53,862 nucleotides of DNA, taken from a virus. This document shows positions 20,976-28,959 of the stretch, in pieces. A program made the position numbers and the translations under genes. The notes under the pieces were generated by a model. That model was not told the DNA's origin and made no database searches. It was given only the letters and a program-made list of their open reading frames with translations. Within the stretch, counting starts at the first letter, position 1, and every line of letters starts with the position of its first letter. The DNA lies in the IMG/VR virus record IMGVR_UViG_3300025732_000054, positions 1-53,862 of that record. One strand, 5' to 3'.

Positions 20976-21497
20976 ATGTTTGTGAAGAGTTCAAGTTTTC
21001 ATCAGGATTTGCTCAATGTGGTGGGTGTGCTTGCGGGCGGTGTTGCCCTGTACGGGTATGCTGAAGGCAATCACTCCTTGACTGTTGCTGCGGCAGCGGT
21101 GTGTGCGGGTTCGTTCTTTGCGGTTTCCCGTATTCTGAACGGGTCGATTCTCCGCAGTGACGAGAACGAGCGTTTCAGTAAGGTGTGGTCGGAAGTAGAC
21201 AGCCTACACGAAAAGATTGAACGGCAAGACAACGCAATCCACGACCGGATTTTTGAAGTGGAAGACCGTCTTGCGAAGCGGCTAGCGGAAATGGTTCCCC
21301 AGTCCGAGTTCAATGACTACATGCGGAACACCAGCGACCGCTTTGACGAGGCTTATCGCCAAATGGAAGATCAATCATCAAACATCTGCCGTATGCACGA
21401 ACAGGAGACTGAAGCCGTGCACAGGCGGATTGACGAAATCACCGAACTCACCAATGAGTGTCGGGAGGCTTGCGATTCAGGCAAGCGTAGCAAGTAA
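20976..21497 (+). CDS. Membrane-anchored coiled-coil protein
   Basis: A 173-residue protein with AAAGGAGAG before ATG 20976; an upstream in-frame start lies in the tRNA and is rejected. Two hydrophobic spans (about 12-27 and 34-51, including LTVAAAAVCAGSFFAV) form an N-terminal hairpin. The remaining 115 residues are a long coiled coil with VDSLHEKIERQDNAIHDRI and further heptads. It is a larger version of the 83-residue protein at 11672-11923. It may act as a membrane-tethered scaffold; this is inferred from the layout alone. Confidence 0.82.
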   Translation: MFVKSSSFHQDLLNVVGVLAGGVALYGYAEGNHSLTVAAAAVCAGSFFAVSRILNGSILRSDENERFSKVWSEVDSLHEKIERQDNAIHDRIFEVEDRLAKRLAEMVPQSEFNDYMRNTSDRFDEAYRQMEDQSSNICRMHEQETEAVHRRIDEITELTNECREACDSGKRSK

Positions 21498-21521
21498 GCG
21501 TTTTACGAAAGGAGAAAAACA

Positions 21522-21728
21522 ATGAGTAAGAACGCTAATGAGACGGTTTGTGGAACTAGTGCTTGGTGCGGTGGGGACTTCCTCACCAGAGCGCTCGGGA
21601 AGGTTGGAGTTTCCCGTAGCCTGCTCGTCACCCTCGCAGTTCTTCCATTCGCCTGGAGCGGTGTAGCATTTGTTAAGAATGCCGTCGTCCACGTTTGGAA
21701 CTTCATCACCACGGCTGTCGCCCAGTGA
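21522..21728 (+). CDS. Small single-span membrane protein
   Basis: A 68-residue protein with AAAGGAG before ATG 21522. A hydrophobic stretch at about 33-53 (SLLVTLAVLPFAWSGVAFV) spans the membrane once, followed by an amphipathic end. Two Cys near the N-terminus (CGTSAWC) could form a disulphide or bind metal. It is co-transcribed with the preceding membrane-coil gene. The function is unknown. Confidence 0.72.
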   Translation: MSKNANETVCGTSAWCGGDFLTRALGKVGVSRSLLVTLAVLPFAWSGVAFVKNAVVHVWNFITTAVAQ

Positions 21729-21760
21729 TACTTGGCCCATCACAATGTGGTGGGTCACTT

Positions 21761-21834
21761 GCTCCCATAGATTAACTGGCTAAATCCCCGCCCTTTCAAG
21801 GCGGTGAGTCGGGGTTCGAGTCCCCGTGGGAGTA
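21761..21834 (+). tRNA. tRNA-Glu (TTC)
   Basis: Acceptor GCTCCCA/TGGGAGT (first pair GU), anticodon stem CCGCC/GGCGG with loop CTTTCAA, T-stem CGGGG/CCCCG, T-loop TTCGAGT. Confidence 0.95.
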
Positions 21835-21911
21835 TTCAATCAGAACTAACACGACCTTAACACAACCGTGTCTACATACCTGCTCTAACACAGGAAAACA
21901 CGGAGGAAAAA

Positions 21912-22151
21912 ATGGAACTAGCACTACTAGGGGCGGGAGTCATATCATCTGTTCTTCTCTATAAACACGGAAAGAAAAAAGGGCAAGAACAGGGATACAC
22001 ACTCGGATACGATCACGGTATTTTCAAAGCACAAGAGTTCGCAGAAATCATAGCCAAACAGCGGACAATAAATGAAAAACTCGTCCCCGGCCATAAGCCA
22101 ACCAAAGCCCGATTCCACAAGCACGGAAAAGACGTCGCCTGGGTCGGTTGA
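21912..22151 (+). CDS. Small membrane-anchored basic protein
   Basis: A 79-residue protein with CGGAGGAA before ATG 21912. A short N-terminal hydrophobic segment (LALLGAGVISSVLLY) is followed by a Lys/Gly-rich stretch (KHGKKKGQEQGYTLGYDHG) and a basic C-terminus. Its last 80 bases overlap the methyltransferase ORF in another frame. The function is unknown. Confidence 0.7.
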   Translation: MELALLGAGVISSVLLYKHGKKKGQEQGYTLGYDHGIFKAQEFAEIIAKQRTINEKLVPGHKPTKARFHKHGKDVAWVG

Positions 22152-22677
22152 AACCCGTAACATTATAGACCATTACCACTACTGGAAGCACGAAGCCATT
22201 CTTGCGGATCTTGACACCCGCAGGAAAAACTTCACGGTTGTGTGCTGTAATGTGGGTAATGATTTTAATATTGCCACTACCATACGAAATGCCAATGCGT
22301 TTCTTGCTCGGGAAGTATGGGTGTACGGCAAAAAGCAGTACGACCGGCGTGGCACTGTGGGCACCCACAACTACACACGGTTTCGGCACTTTCCTACATT
22401 TGATTCTCTGCGGGATGCCGTTACTGGATCTCAGGACTCACAGATCGTGTGTATAGACAATGTGGCTGGTGCCAGACCTATTGATACCATGAGGTGGGAC
22501 CGGAACACCCATTACTATCTGGTGTTTGGTCAGGAACAGGTGGGAATCCCACAGGAAGTTCTTGACTTGGCCCACGACTGTCTGTATATTAAGCAGTACG
22601 GTTCTGTGCGAAGCCTGAATGTAGGAACAGCAAGTGGAATAGTAATGTACGATTACTGTTCCAAGGTGGGAGAATAA
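22072..22677 (+). CDS. TrmH/SpoU-family RNA 2'-O-methyltransferase
   Basis: A 201-residue SPOUT methyltransferase that transfers a methyl group from SAM to a ribose 2'-OH in RNA. Motif 1 is N63-DFNIATTIRNANAF, with the conserved Asn and Arg; motif 2 is LVFGQEQVGIP at about 150-160; motif 3 is SVRSLNVGTASGIVMY at about 178-193, forming the knot and SAM site. The first 25 residues are low-complexity and may not be translated, because they overlap the preceding gene by 80 bp, but no later ATG is available. The tRNA-Leu(CAA) gene starts on the base after its stop. TrmL-type enzymes of this superfamily methylate the wobble base of tRNA-Leu(CAA), so this tRNA is the likely substrate; this is inference. 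Confidence 0.9.
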   Translation: MKNSSPAISQPKPDSTSTEKTSPGSVETRNIIDHYHYWKHEAILADLDTRRKNFTVVCCNVGNDFNIATTIRNANAFLAREVWVYGKKQYDRRGTVGTHNYTRFRHFPTFDSLRDAVTGSQDSQIVCIDNVAGARPIDTMRWDRNTHYYLVFGQEQVGIPQEVLDLAHDCLYIKQYGSVRSLNVGTASGIVMYDYCSKVGE

Positions 22678-22759
22678 GCCGAAGTGGATGGAATGGCAGA
22701 CACGGCGGATTCAAAATCCGCTGCCGCAAGGCGTGTGGGTTCGACTCCCACCTTCGGCA
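22678..22759 (+). tRNA. tRNA-Leu (CAA)
   Basis: Class II tRNA: acceptor GCCGAAG/CTTCGGC, anticodon stem GCGGA/TCCGC with loop TTCAAAA, variable arm, T-loop TTCGACT, discriminator A. It begins directly after the methyltransferase stop codon. Confidence 0.96.
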
Positions 22760-22796
22760 TTCATACATAAATTGTAAAGGATAAGGAGACACACAT

Positions 22797-23612
22797 ATGG
22801 GATACGACCCTTTTCACGCAATGCTTGGTGGCGGCTTTCTGAAGAAGCGTTTGGAAGAAAAGAATCTGGTTCCAGAACCGCTTGTAGAGGCTAAACTGTC
22901 TCGTATCTTTCAGTATGTGGAAGATCCCAAGAAAACCTTTGGGATCGTATCTGCTTCCCGCTCAGAACTCCCTGATGCTGAAAACAACCAGCGGTATACG
23001 GAACTGAAGAAAAAGGTCCGTGAAATGGGTCTGGGTTTCATCGAGATGAAGGGAGGTTGGACCGAAGGTGGGATTACCTCGGAAGAGTCCAGCCTTTTCA
23101 TTCCAAAGATTTCACGGGAACAGATACTGGCTCTCGGCAAGCACTACGGACAGTACTCGGTAATGCACAAGGACGAGAAGGAGTTTGTCTACATCGGCAC
23201 TAATGAAAATGCGGGTGTCGGCAAGATCCTTAGCCGATTCAAGGCCAAGGAAGGGAAAGAGAATATTGATTTGACCAAGGAAAGGGTAAAGGATTACTTT
23301 TCAATGCTCCGAAAAGGTTCCCACAGAGGCAAAAAGTTTGTTTTCAATCCCAAGGCAGGACCAGACGAAAAGACAAGAGAGGCCGAAAGCAAGGTTAAGA
23401 AGCCTGGTTCTGTTTGGAAAACCGAAGGCGGTCTTTGGGGAGCAAAGAACCGTGCCGGTGAACTGGATTATTTTGAGGATCAGCACAAGGCTGAAGGGTT
23501 TGCTAAATCAATGCGTGAGGAGTTTCAGATCTTTGAAAAAGAAGAGTGGAACTTTGCGAAGGCTGCTTACATCCGCAGGGGGTTTGATCCCGCTTGGATT
23601 CGTATTGACTGA
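22797..23612 (+). CDS. DUF3293-like protein
   Basis: A 271-residue protein with ATAAGGAG before ATG 22797. The N-terminal part has FGIVSASRSEL, then an N-x-x-R pattern (NNQRY), then GLGFIEMKGGW and, about 25 residues later, ESSLFIPKIS and HYGQYSVMHKDEKEF. These match what I recall of the DUF3293 family, common in phages and of unknown function. The C-terminal half is more basic, with VWKTEGGLWGAKNRAG and a final aromatic segment, and seems to be an added domain. The gene is convergent with the tail genes; tRNA-Pro lies in between. Confidence 0.75.
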   Translation: MGYDPFHAMLGGGFLKKRLEEKNLVPEPLVEAKLSRIFQYVEDPKKTFGIVSASRSELPDAENNQRYTELKKKVREMGLGFIEMKGGWTEGGITSEESSLFIPKISREQILALGKHYGQYSVMHKDEKEFVYIGTNENAGVGKILSRFKAKEGKENIDLTKERVKDYFSMLRKGSHRGKKFVFNPKAGPDEKTREAESKVKKPGSVWKTEGGLWGAKNRAGELDYFEDQHKAEGFAKSMREEFQIFEKEEWNFAKAAYIRRGFDPAWIRID

Positions 23613-23621
23613 GTTGAGTGA

Positions 23622-23695
23622 CGGAGAGTAGCACAACTTGGTAGTGCGCTTGCTTTGGGTGCAAGAGGTTGCAAGTTCAAATCTTGTCTCTCCGA
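23622..23695 (+). tRNA. tRNA-Pro (TGG)
   Basis: Acceptor CGGAGAG/CTCTCCG, anticodon stem CTTGC/GCAAG with loop TTTGGGT, T-loop TTCAAAT. It lies between convergent genes and ends one base before the stop codon of the tape-measure gene on the other strand. Confidence 0.95.
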
Positions 23696-23696
23696 T

Positions 23697-26690
23697 TTAT
23701 CGATATACCATAGAGTAATATCTAGCCGACGAGAACAAAATAGAAGGATCGGTCATTCTTCCGCTCTGTGGTAACATCATCGTAGAAGATCCTATATTGG
23801 TATTGTTATTCATCATCATGGCAGCATTAGCACCAGCACCCACAGCCTGACCCATTCTAGCAGATTCTGCTTCGCCTTTGAGTTTTTCATTAGAACTCAT
23901 TACCTTTTCCATTGCCATGGAAACGTCTTGTAAATTTTTCATTTGAGTCGCATCAAGATTTATCAATTTATCTATCGTAGCCATAGCACTTGATGAATCT
24001 GAAAAACTTGCCAATGCGGTTCCTAACCGTTCAATAGCCGAAGCAATCATATTCAGTGCGTTCGCCGCAACCATCAGATCTCCACTAACCGAGGCAAATG
24101 CCATAATTTGATCGAATACACTTTTCTTTTCTTCACCAGAAATTTTGGAAGTCGCCCAGTTTAATCCTGAAGCCACGAGCCCGCCCGCCGCTTCTCCAAC
24201 TCCTCCCACGGCCATCGCAGCACTAAACACTCCTACTGCTGCGGCGAGTGCGACTATAGCGGCAGCAGCACCGAAAAGATTACCAGCACTAGATGCCAAT
24301 CCATTCATAGTGGCCGATAGAGCCATAAGTTTTTCTGTGTCTATAAGGGATAGGCTAAACGCCAAAGGCAACATACCCAATCCAACGGCAGCAAGCCCTA
24401 AACCTGCTAAAATTAGAAGGGGAGAAAGTATCGCCATTATTGCTAGTCCAGGAGCAAGAGCAAGCAAACCCATTCCAATGCCTGTTAAGAGATTAGGATC
24501 TATACCTTTAAGTAGACTCAATCCGTATGCGAATGGTATGAACGATGCTCCTATAAGGGCGAGCAATCCCGCTCCTATTGCGATTGCCGCAGCACCAATT
24601 CCACCACTTCCAGTTGCCAATATACCTATTCCCAACGCAAGAGCAGATATTGCCACTAACGCACCAACCGCACTCCAAATTACCGCAGGATCTACGGCTG
24701 TAATAAGAGTTAGGCTTGCGGCAAATATGGCAAATGCTCCAGTAACGGCAAGCATGGTTAATGCTCCCTTTAATACATCTCCATACATTTTGCCCATTGC
24801 CACAGCCGTATATGACAGAGCAATGATAGCACCAGTCGCTAGCAAGATATTTTCCCAAGGAACTTCCATAAGTTGTTTCATGCCTAAAGCGAACGGTATT
24901 ACTGATGCTCCAACAAGTGCCATACCAAGGGCACCTTTGGCTACATCCCTGTTTCCAAACTTCTTCACTCCATCGGCAATGGCTCCCAAGAAATTTGTAA
25001 TTCCAGAGAAAGCCCCACCACCTCCGCTAGATGTTGGAGCAACAGGAGTAACTTCTTCACCTTCACCTCCACCAAGTAGTTCCATTCCCTTTTCCAAAAT
25101 CCCGGCTTCAGATTCTTCACCAGATTCTTCACCAGATTCTTCATCAGATGTGCCAATTCTTTCTTTAGTTAAAAAGTCGTAGATGTTTTTGATAATCTTT
25201 TCTAAATGAATATCATGGGTATAAAGCGATCCTGGAGTGGTCGCTTCTTTGGTTAGGGTGCTTATATCTTCCGCCGTAGTTGTGATCGAATCTGCCACAT
25301 CTGCTCTTTCTGCTTCTGTGGTAGGAACAAGTTCCTCTTTGCCCTCCAGTCTTTCTGCTTCTGTGGTAGGAACAAGTTCCTCTTTGCCCTCCAGTCTTTC
25401 TGCTTCTGTGGTAGGAACAAGTTCCTCTTTGCCCTCCAGTCTCTCTAGTCTTTCTGCTTCTGCGGTAGGAACAAGTTCCTCTTTGCCCTCCAGTCTCTCT
25501 AGTCTTTCTGCTTCTAGTTTTTTATTTGCTTCTATTCCTTCTCTGACAAGATCTTCTAGTCCAAGATCTTCTGCTTCCTGTCGCCTATACTCCTCTAACT
25601 TTTTCATATCGTCTTCATTAAGAGTAGAAAGCGCTCCACGGCCAGCGGCGGCGGTCATAATTGCTTCTGCTTTTTGTGTTTTTTCTAATCGGGCTTCTTC
25701 ACTAGACGCACCAAAAGCACCAGTTTTACTGAGTCCCAATTTGCCTGTTACTGCTCCGAAAAGATCACGACCCATTTGGGACAACATTTCGTCTGGTCCT
25801 TTTCCTTCAAAAAGGAATCCATGTAAACCACCAGTGAAAGAACGAGCAAACAGATTTTTAAGATAGCCTCCGGTTTCTGTTTTACCCTCTATCTCCTCGC
25901 TTTTTTTAATCGTTCCTCTAGAGATCTCATTTTGTTCTCGCAAGAAGCGTATTTCTGCTCCAAGTCTTACCAATCTCTTCTCTTCTTCGGAGGTGAGTTC
26001 GCCCTCTTTTTCTTTTAATTTAGCGTATCTGGATTCTAGTCTTACTAGCAATTCTTCTCTTGACTGTAGAACAAGCCTTTGTCCTTCAATCACACCCTTC
26101 ATTCTTGCCCTAGCAAAATCTTGTTCTGTTTCTGTGTTTGCTTCACGAAGAGCAGCCACAGCAGCACCCATTCTCTTAGTCATAACATCTTCAAGGGTGA
26201 ATCTTGATTGAATTTTTTCCACAATGCGTTTCTGACCGTCGAGTTCTGCATTAAGTCGTTCTTCTAATGCTTTTTTTCGTTCTTCGTTTTCTACTTTTCT
26301 AATTTTTGCTAGTTCTTCTGGGAACTTTTTTTCCATTTCTTGTAATTTTTGTTTAGCCGCCTCTAAGTCTTTTATATTCTTCGAAGATCCGAAAAAAGCA
26401 TCAAGATCTTCGTTAATTGCTTTTCTTGCTCGATATGCTAATTTTTCAGAAAGACTCATTGAAGACATTAATACTTTTTCTAATCTATCGGCATCAAGAG
26501 TATGTCCTAGATCAGCGATGGCAGAAATAGACATCTCTGCCGCTTCCATCATTTGCGTGGAATAACGACCAAATAGACCACCAAATTTAGCCATTTGCCT
26601 TTTGCGATCTTCTGGCATCTCTATGTTGAGAGCGGCAGAAGACAGTGCTTCTAGTGCTGCGGCTACTTTAGAGTCTATTGGTCTTGCCAT
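23697..26690 (-). CDS. Tape-measure-like tail protein
   Basis: A 997-residue protein with the layout of a tail tape measure: a helical and coiled-coil N-terminal third (about 90-290), a repeat region (about 405-480), an acidic Ser/Glu stretch (about 520-540), a very hydrophobic Gly/Ala/Ile-rich section with several predicted membrane spans (about 590-840), and a polar C-terminus. Tape measures set tail length and enter the host envelope on ejection; the hydrophobic part could cross the inner membrane. The repeat region has four copies of an LEGKEELVPTTEAE-type unit. It follows the hub-assembly genes on the minus strand. T4 gp29 has the same role but no clear sequence match is seen. Confidence 0.72.
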   Translation of the reverse strand: MARPIDSKVAAALEALSSAALNIEMPEDRKRQMAKFGGLFGRYSTQMMEAAEMSISAIADLGHTLDADRLEKVLMSSMSLSEKLAYRARKAINEDLDAFFGSSKNIKDLEAAKQKLQEMEKKFPEELAKIRKVENEERKKALEERLNAELDGQKRIVEKIQSRFTLEDVMTKRMGAAVAALREANTETEQDFARARMKGVIEGQRLVLQSREELLVRLESRYAKLKEKEGELTSEEEKRLVRLGAEIRFLREQNEISRGTIKKSEEIEGKTETGGYLKNLFARSFTGGLHGFLFEGKGPDEMLSQMGRDLFGAVTGKLGLSKTGAFGASSEEARLEKTQKAEAIMTAAAGRGALSTLNEDDMKKLEEYRRQEAEDLGLEDLVREGIEANKKLEAERLERLEGKEELVPTAEAERLERLEGKEELVPTTEAERLEGKEELVPTTEAERLEGKEELVPTTEAERADVADSITTTAEDISTLTKEATTPGSLYTHDIHLEKIIKNIYDFLTKERIGTSDEESGEESGEESEAGILEKGMELLGGGEGEEVTPVAPTSSGGGGAFSGITNFLGAIADGVKKFGNRDVAKGALGMALVGASVIPFALGMKQLMEVPWENILLATGAIIALSYTAVAMGKMYGDVLKGALTMLAVTGAFAIFAASLTLITAVDPAVIWSAVGALVAISALALGIGILATGSGGIGAAAIAIGAGLLALIGASFIPFAYGLSLLKGIDPNLLTGIGMGLLALAPGLAIMAILSPLLILAGLGLAAVGLGMLPLAFSLSLIDTEKLMALSATMNGLASSAGNLFGAAAAIVALAAAVGVFSAAMAVGGVGEAAGGLVASGLNWATSKISGEEKKSVFDQIMAFASVSGDLMVAANALNMIASAIERLGTALASFSDSSSAMATIDKLINLDATQMKNLQDVSMAMEKVMSSNEKLKGEAESARMGQAVGAGANAAMMMNNNTNIGSSTMMLPQSGRMTDPSILFSSARYYSMVYR
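25306..25515. repeat. Tandem 45/54-bp repeats in tape-measure-like gene
   Basis: About four direct copies of a unit encoding (LERLEG)KEELVPTTEAER: two of 45 bp, which differ from two of 54 bp by three extra codons. The copies are almost identical at the nucleotide level, which points to recent expansion. All lengths are multiples of three, so copy-number change keeps the frame. Confidence 0.85.
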
Positions 26691-26694
26691 TTTA

Positions 26695-26862
26695 CTATCT
26701 CTTTCTGCTTCTAGACGAAGCCGCCTTCATTTTGGCGTTTTCTGCTTCTATCCGTTTGTTTTCTTCCTCCACATAATTTCTAAGAAGGGTCACGTATATG
26801 TCTCTCTCCCAAGGTATCATATTTTCAATTTCAGTTAAACTGTATTTATGATGCTGCATCAT
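26695..26862 (-). CDS. 55-residue protein between hub and tape-measure genes
   Basis: Reading from ATG 26862 (or 26859) it starts MMQHHKYSLTEIENMIPWER, continues DIYVTLLRNYVEEENKRI and ends basic. A small ORF with the Y-x-L-x-E-x-E-x-M-x-PWER pattern, placed between a gp26-like gene and the tape measure, is seen in T4-like phages of aquatic hosts; its position suits a baseplate-hub or tail assembly chaperone (the gp51 or E' role). The identity of function is inferred from position. The ribosome site is weak. It fills the only gap in this minus-strand block. Confidence 0.65.
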   Translation of the reverse strand: MMQHHKYSLTEIENMIPWERDIYVTLLRNYVEEENKRIEAENAKMKAASSRSRKR

Positions 26863-26888
26863 CTGAAAGTTCAGATTATAATAATTAG

Positions 26889-27632
26889 TCAGGCTATTGT
26901 GGGAGAGACAGAACCGAAAAAATCTTGAATGCCCCGCAGAACGATGTCTTGCTCATAGGAGCATTTTGGGCACTTGAAATGAACTCTCTTTTCCACACGG
27001 GGAATATTTGTTATGAATTCCACCATTTTGGTAAATGGTTCACTGGTGATGCTTTCCATAAATTCATTTATTTCTTTTGCGGAGTAGGTTTTCGGGTCGT
27101 AGGTTTTTTCTCCATCAAAGATCATGTCGATACACTTTGCCAAGATAGAAAACACTGTTTCTGTATCTGTTTTTTTATTTCCTAGTGCCGCAGTAGCCGC
27201 TTCTGCTATTTGAATTGTTGGATACACCATAGTTAAACCAAGAGTATCGGTTATCATTATTTTATAAGGGCTGCTATAGTTTGTGTTCATGTTTACTTGT
27301 ATTCCGGAAAGATCTATTTTTATCTTTCCGGAAAGAGAACAACCTGGGCATACAACTACTGGTTCTAGCACCTCTCCCACAGACTTCCCCCGTATCTGTA
27401 TGAAAATGTGTTCCACATCAAATACAGGCATTGAATCTACAGAGATATCATCGTCTATGCAATTTGATAGTATCTGTTTGATTGCCTTGTTTTGTGCTTT
27501 TGTGTCTCCCGTTTCCATAGCGAGAAGGAGTATCTTTTCTTCCTTCACCAAGAATGGACGGAAAGTTACTTTTTTGCCCGTGGAGGGCAGGGTTGTTTCA
27601 TATTTTGGTACACTAATTGTTGGTAACGCCAT
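26889..27632 (-). CDS. T4 gp26-like baseplate hub protein
   Basis: A 247-residue protein beginning MALPTISVPKYETTLPSTGK and continuing VTFRPFLVKEEKILLLAME, the conserved start of gp26-like baseplate proteins of T4-like phages (T4_baseplate family). Two CxxC pairs (CPGC near residue 96, CPKC near 223) form a probable zinc site, also common in this family. TAAGGAG precedes the start. It is required for hub assembly beside the tail tube. In T4 gp26 is about 208 residues, so this is slightly longer. Confidence 0.85.
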   Translation of the reverse strand: MALPTISVPKYETTLPSTGKKVTFRPFLVKEEKILLLAMETGDTKAQNKAIKQILSNCIDDDISVDSMPVFDVEHIFIQIRGKSVGEVLEPVVVCPGCSLSGKIKIDLSGIQVNMNTNYSSPYKIMITDTLGLTMVYPTIQIAEAATAALGNKKTDTETVFSILAKCIDMIFDGEKTYDPKTYSAKEINEFMESITSEPFTKMVEFITNIPRVEKRVHFKCPKCSYEQDIVLRGIQDFFGSVSPTIA

Positions 27633-27672
27633 TATATTCTCCTTATTTTAATGATTTCATGGCACATTAATT

Positions 27673-28239
27673 TTATTGTTCTTGACCGACATCGTGACGC
27701 ATGGTATTTAGCAGATAGCAAGAAAAGGTTGCTGTGGCCTTTAGGTATTCTCCACCCTCGGAAGAGAACGAAATGCTCTGAAGTGAAGTTGGATATAGAC
27801 CTTGAATGGTAACAAGTTCTTGCCCTGCTCTGTTTGATATTCGACAGGAGTTGTCGATACAATACTCTTTAAAATAACCACTAGTATAGTAGACTTCTCC
27901 GCCGCCCAACACCCCTATCGCTTTTACGGCTTTCATCCACGCCTCTATGCTATACAGCACTCCAAAATCTCCAGTCAAACGCCAAGACATTTCCATGTCT
28001 CCCACGGTAATGTCTGTTCCTAATTTGGCTGTAAGAGAGTTTGCTATTCTGGAGTCTGAAGTTTGTATGGTTCGTTCAGGAATGTTTACTGTTTCAATGT
28101 AATCGTTGTAGTTGTTCAAGTCTCCCACATGGAGGCCGGTCCAAGTAACACTGAAATCAGAGTTAAGAACATAGTCCTTCTCTGCGGTTCTCAATTTAGA
28201 GAGTATGTTTACTAGGGGTGTGCTGGATATGCTCGACAT
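27673..28239 (-). CDS. gp19/gp54-fold tail tube-like protein
   Basis: A 188-residue protein. Motifs typical of the tube fold are VNIPERTI near residue 56, MEMSWRLTGDFG, AWMKAV and, near the C-terminus, GLYPTSLQSISFSS followed by ATATFSCYLL. AAAGGAAATT precedes the start. In T4, gp19, gp48 and gp54 share this fold; here the member lies between the hub gene and the gp2/gp4-like genes, so it may be a tube initiator or a tail-end protein. It is not a close relative of the 18082-18579 protein. Confidence 0.72.
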   Translation of the reverse strand: MSSISSTPLVNILSKLRTAEKDYVLNSDFSVTWTGLHVGDLNNYNDYIETVNIPERTIQTSDSRIANSLTAKLGTDITVGDMEMSWRLTGDFGVLYSIEAWMKAVKAIGVLGGGEVYYTSGYFKEYCIDNSCRISNRAGQELVTIQGLYPTSLQSISFSSEGGEYLKATATFSCYLLNTMRHDVGQEQ

Positions 28240-28250
28240 CTTAATTTCCT

Positions 28251-28955
28251 TTACAGTCTGCCCATGAGTTCACGAATCTTCATTTTGGTTTCTATCCAAA
28301 CCTTTTCCTTGTTTGCTTTTCCTCCACCGGCAACATGGAAATCAGTGAAAGGAAGAGATACCGCATTTGCCCATTCATTGGATGGTATGATTACCACCCT
28401 TCCTATTATTCTACTTATATCATAAGCCCGCAAACAACTCAGTCCAGCCACATATTTCATTGTTTTCAGGTCTTCGTATGTTATCCGAAACATCCCCTGT
28501 CCTTTGGCTGGAACTTTGAGTCCCTTTGCTCCATTTGCCAAGCCTAGCATTCTGTCTACTATTTCTGCCCGTATATCTGGCGGCAGGAAGTGAAGGTTTA
28601 TCCCTAGCAACAGGTTTTCGTGAAAGCCCAAAGAAATCACAATGGGTGTTGCGTCCCAGTATTTCAGCGTTTCATACCCTTTAGGAAGATAAGAAAAGAC
28701 GAACATTCTCCCTTCCATCATCAAATACTTTTTTGAAGACTGCCGTTGTCTAGAGTTAAGGATGCTTTTCTTGATCTGATTGTTTGGGGGCAGAACAATA
28801 CCACCCTCTTCAATCTTGTTTAAAAACCAACTTGCGGCCCCAGGATCTGAGCCAGACAGTTTTGCCTGCTCCATCAGGGCTTGTCCCATCCCCTTAAGGA
28901 TGTTTCGACTTGTCCGAAGGTCAACTACTTGTGGTTTTTTTTGATCTCTAGGCAT
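28251..28955 (-). CDS. Probable gp2-like DNA end protector
   Basis: A 234-residue protein. The pattern GRMFVFSYLPK, then YWDATPIVISLG, then LLLGINLHFLPPDIRAEIVD is a conserved run I associate with phage structural proteins annotated as DNA end protector (gp2) or as an undefined virion protein. The order gp4-gp2 on the same strand, 4 bp apart, agrees with the neighbouring positions of genes 2 and 4 in T4. The C-terminal part is basic, with an SNEWANAVSLPF segment. If correct, it caps DNA ends before head completion. The assignment is moderate. Confidence 0.6.
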   Translation of the reverse strand: MPRDQKKPQVVDLRTSRNILKGMGQALMEQAKLSGSDPGAASWFLNKIEEGGIVLPPNNQIKKSILNSRQRQSSKKYLMMEGRMFVFSYLPKGYETLKYWDATPIVISLGFHENLLLGINLHFLPPDIRAEIVDRMLGLANGAKGLKVPAKGQGMFRITYEDLKTMKYVAGLSCLRAYDISRIIGRVVIIPSNEWANAVSLPFTDFHVAGGGKANKEKVWIETKMKIRELMGRL

Positions 28956-28959
28956 TTTA

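Noticed and set aside
24145-25182. Long plus-strand ORF of 345 codons, Ala/Pro-rich
   Set aside because: It is the antisense shadow of the hydrophobic part of the tape-measure-like gene; its composition follows from the Gly/Ala/Ile codons on the other strand and it has no ribosome site.
25237-25866. Ser/Leu-rich repetitive plus-strand ORF (209 codons)
   Set aside because: It is the complement of the tandem repeats of the tape-measure-like gene.
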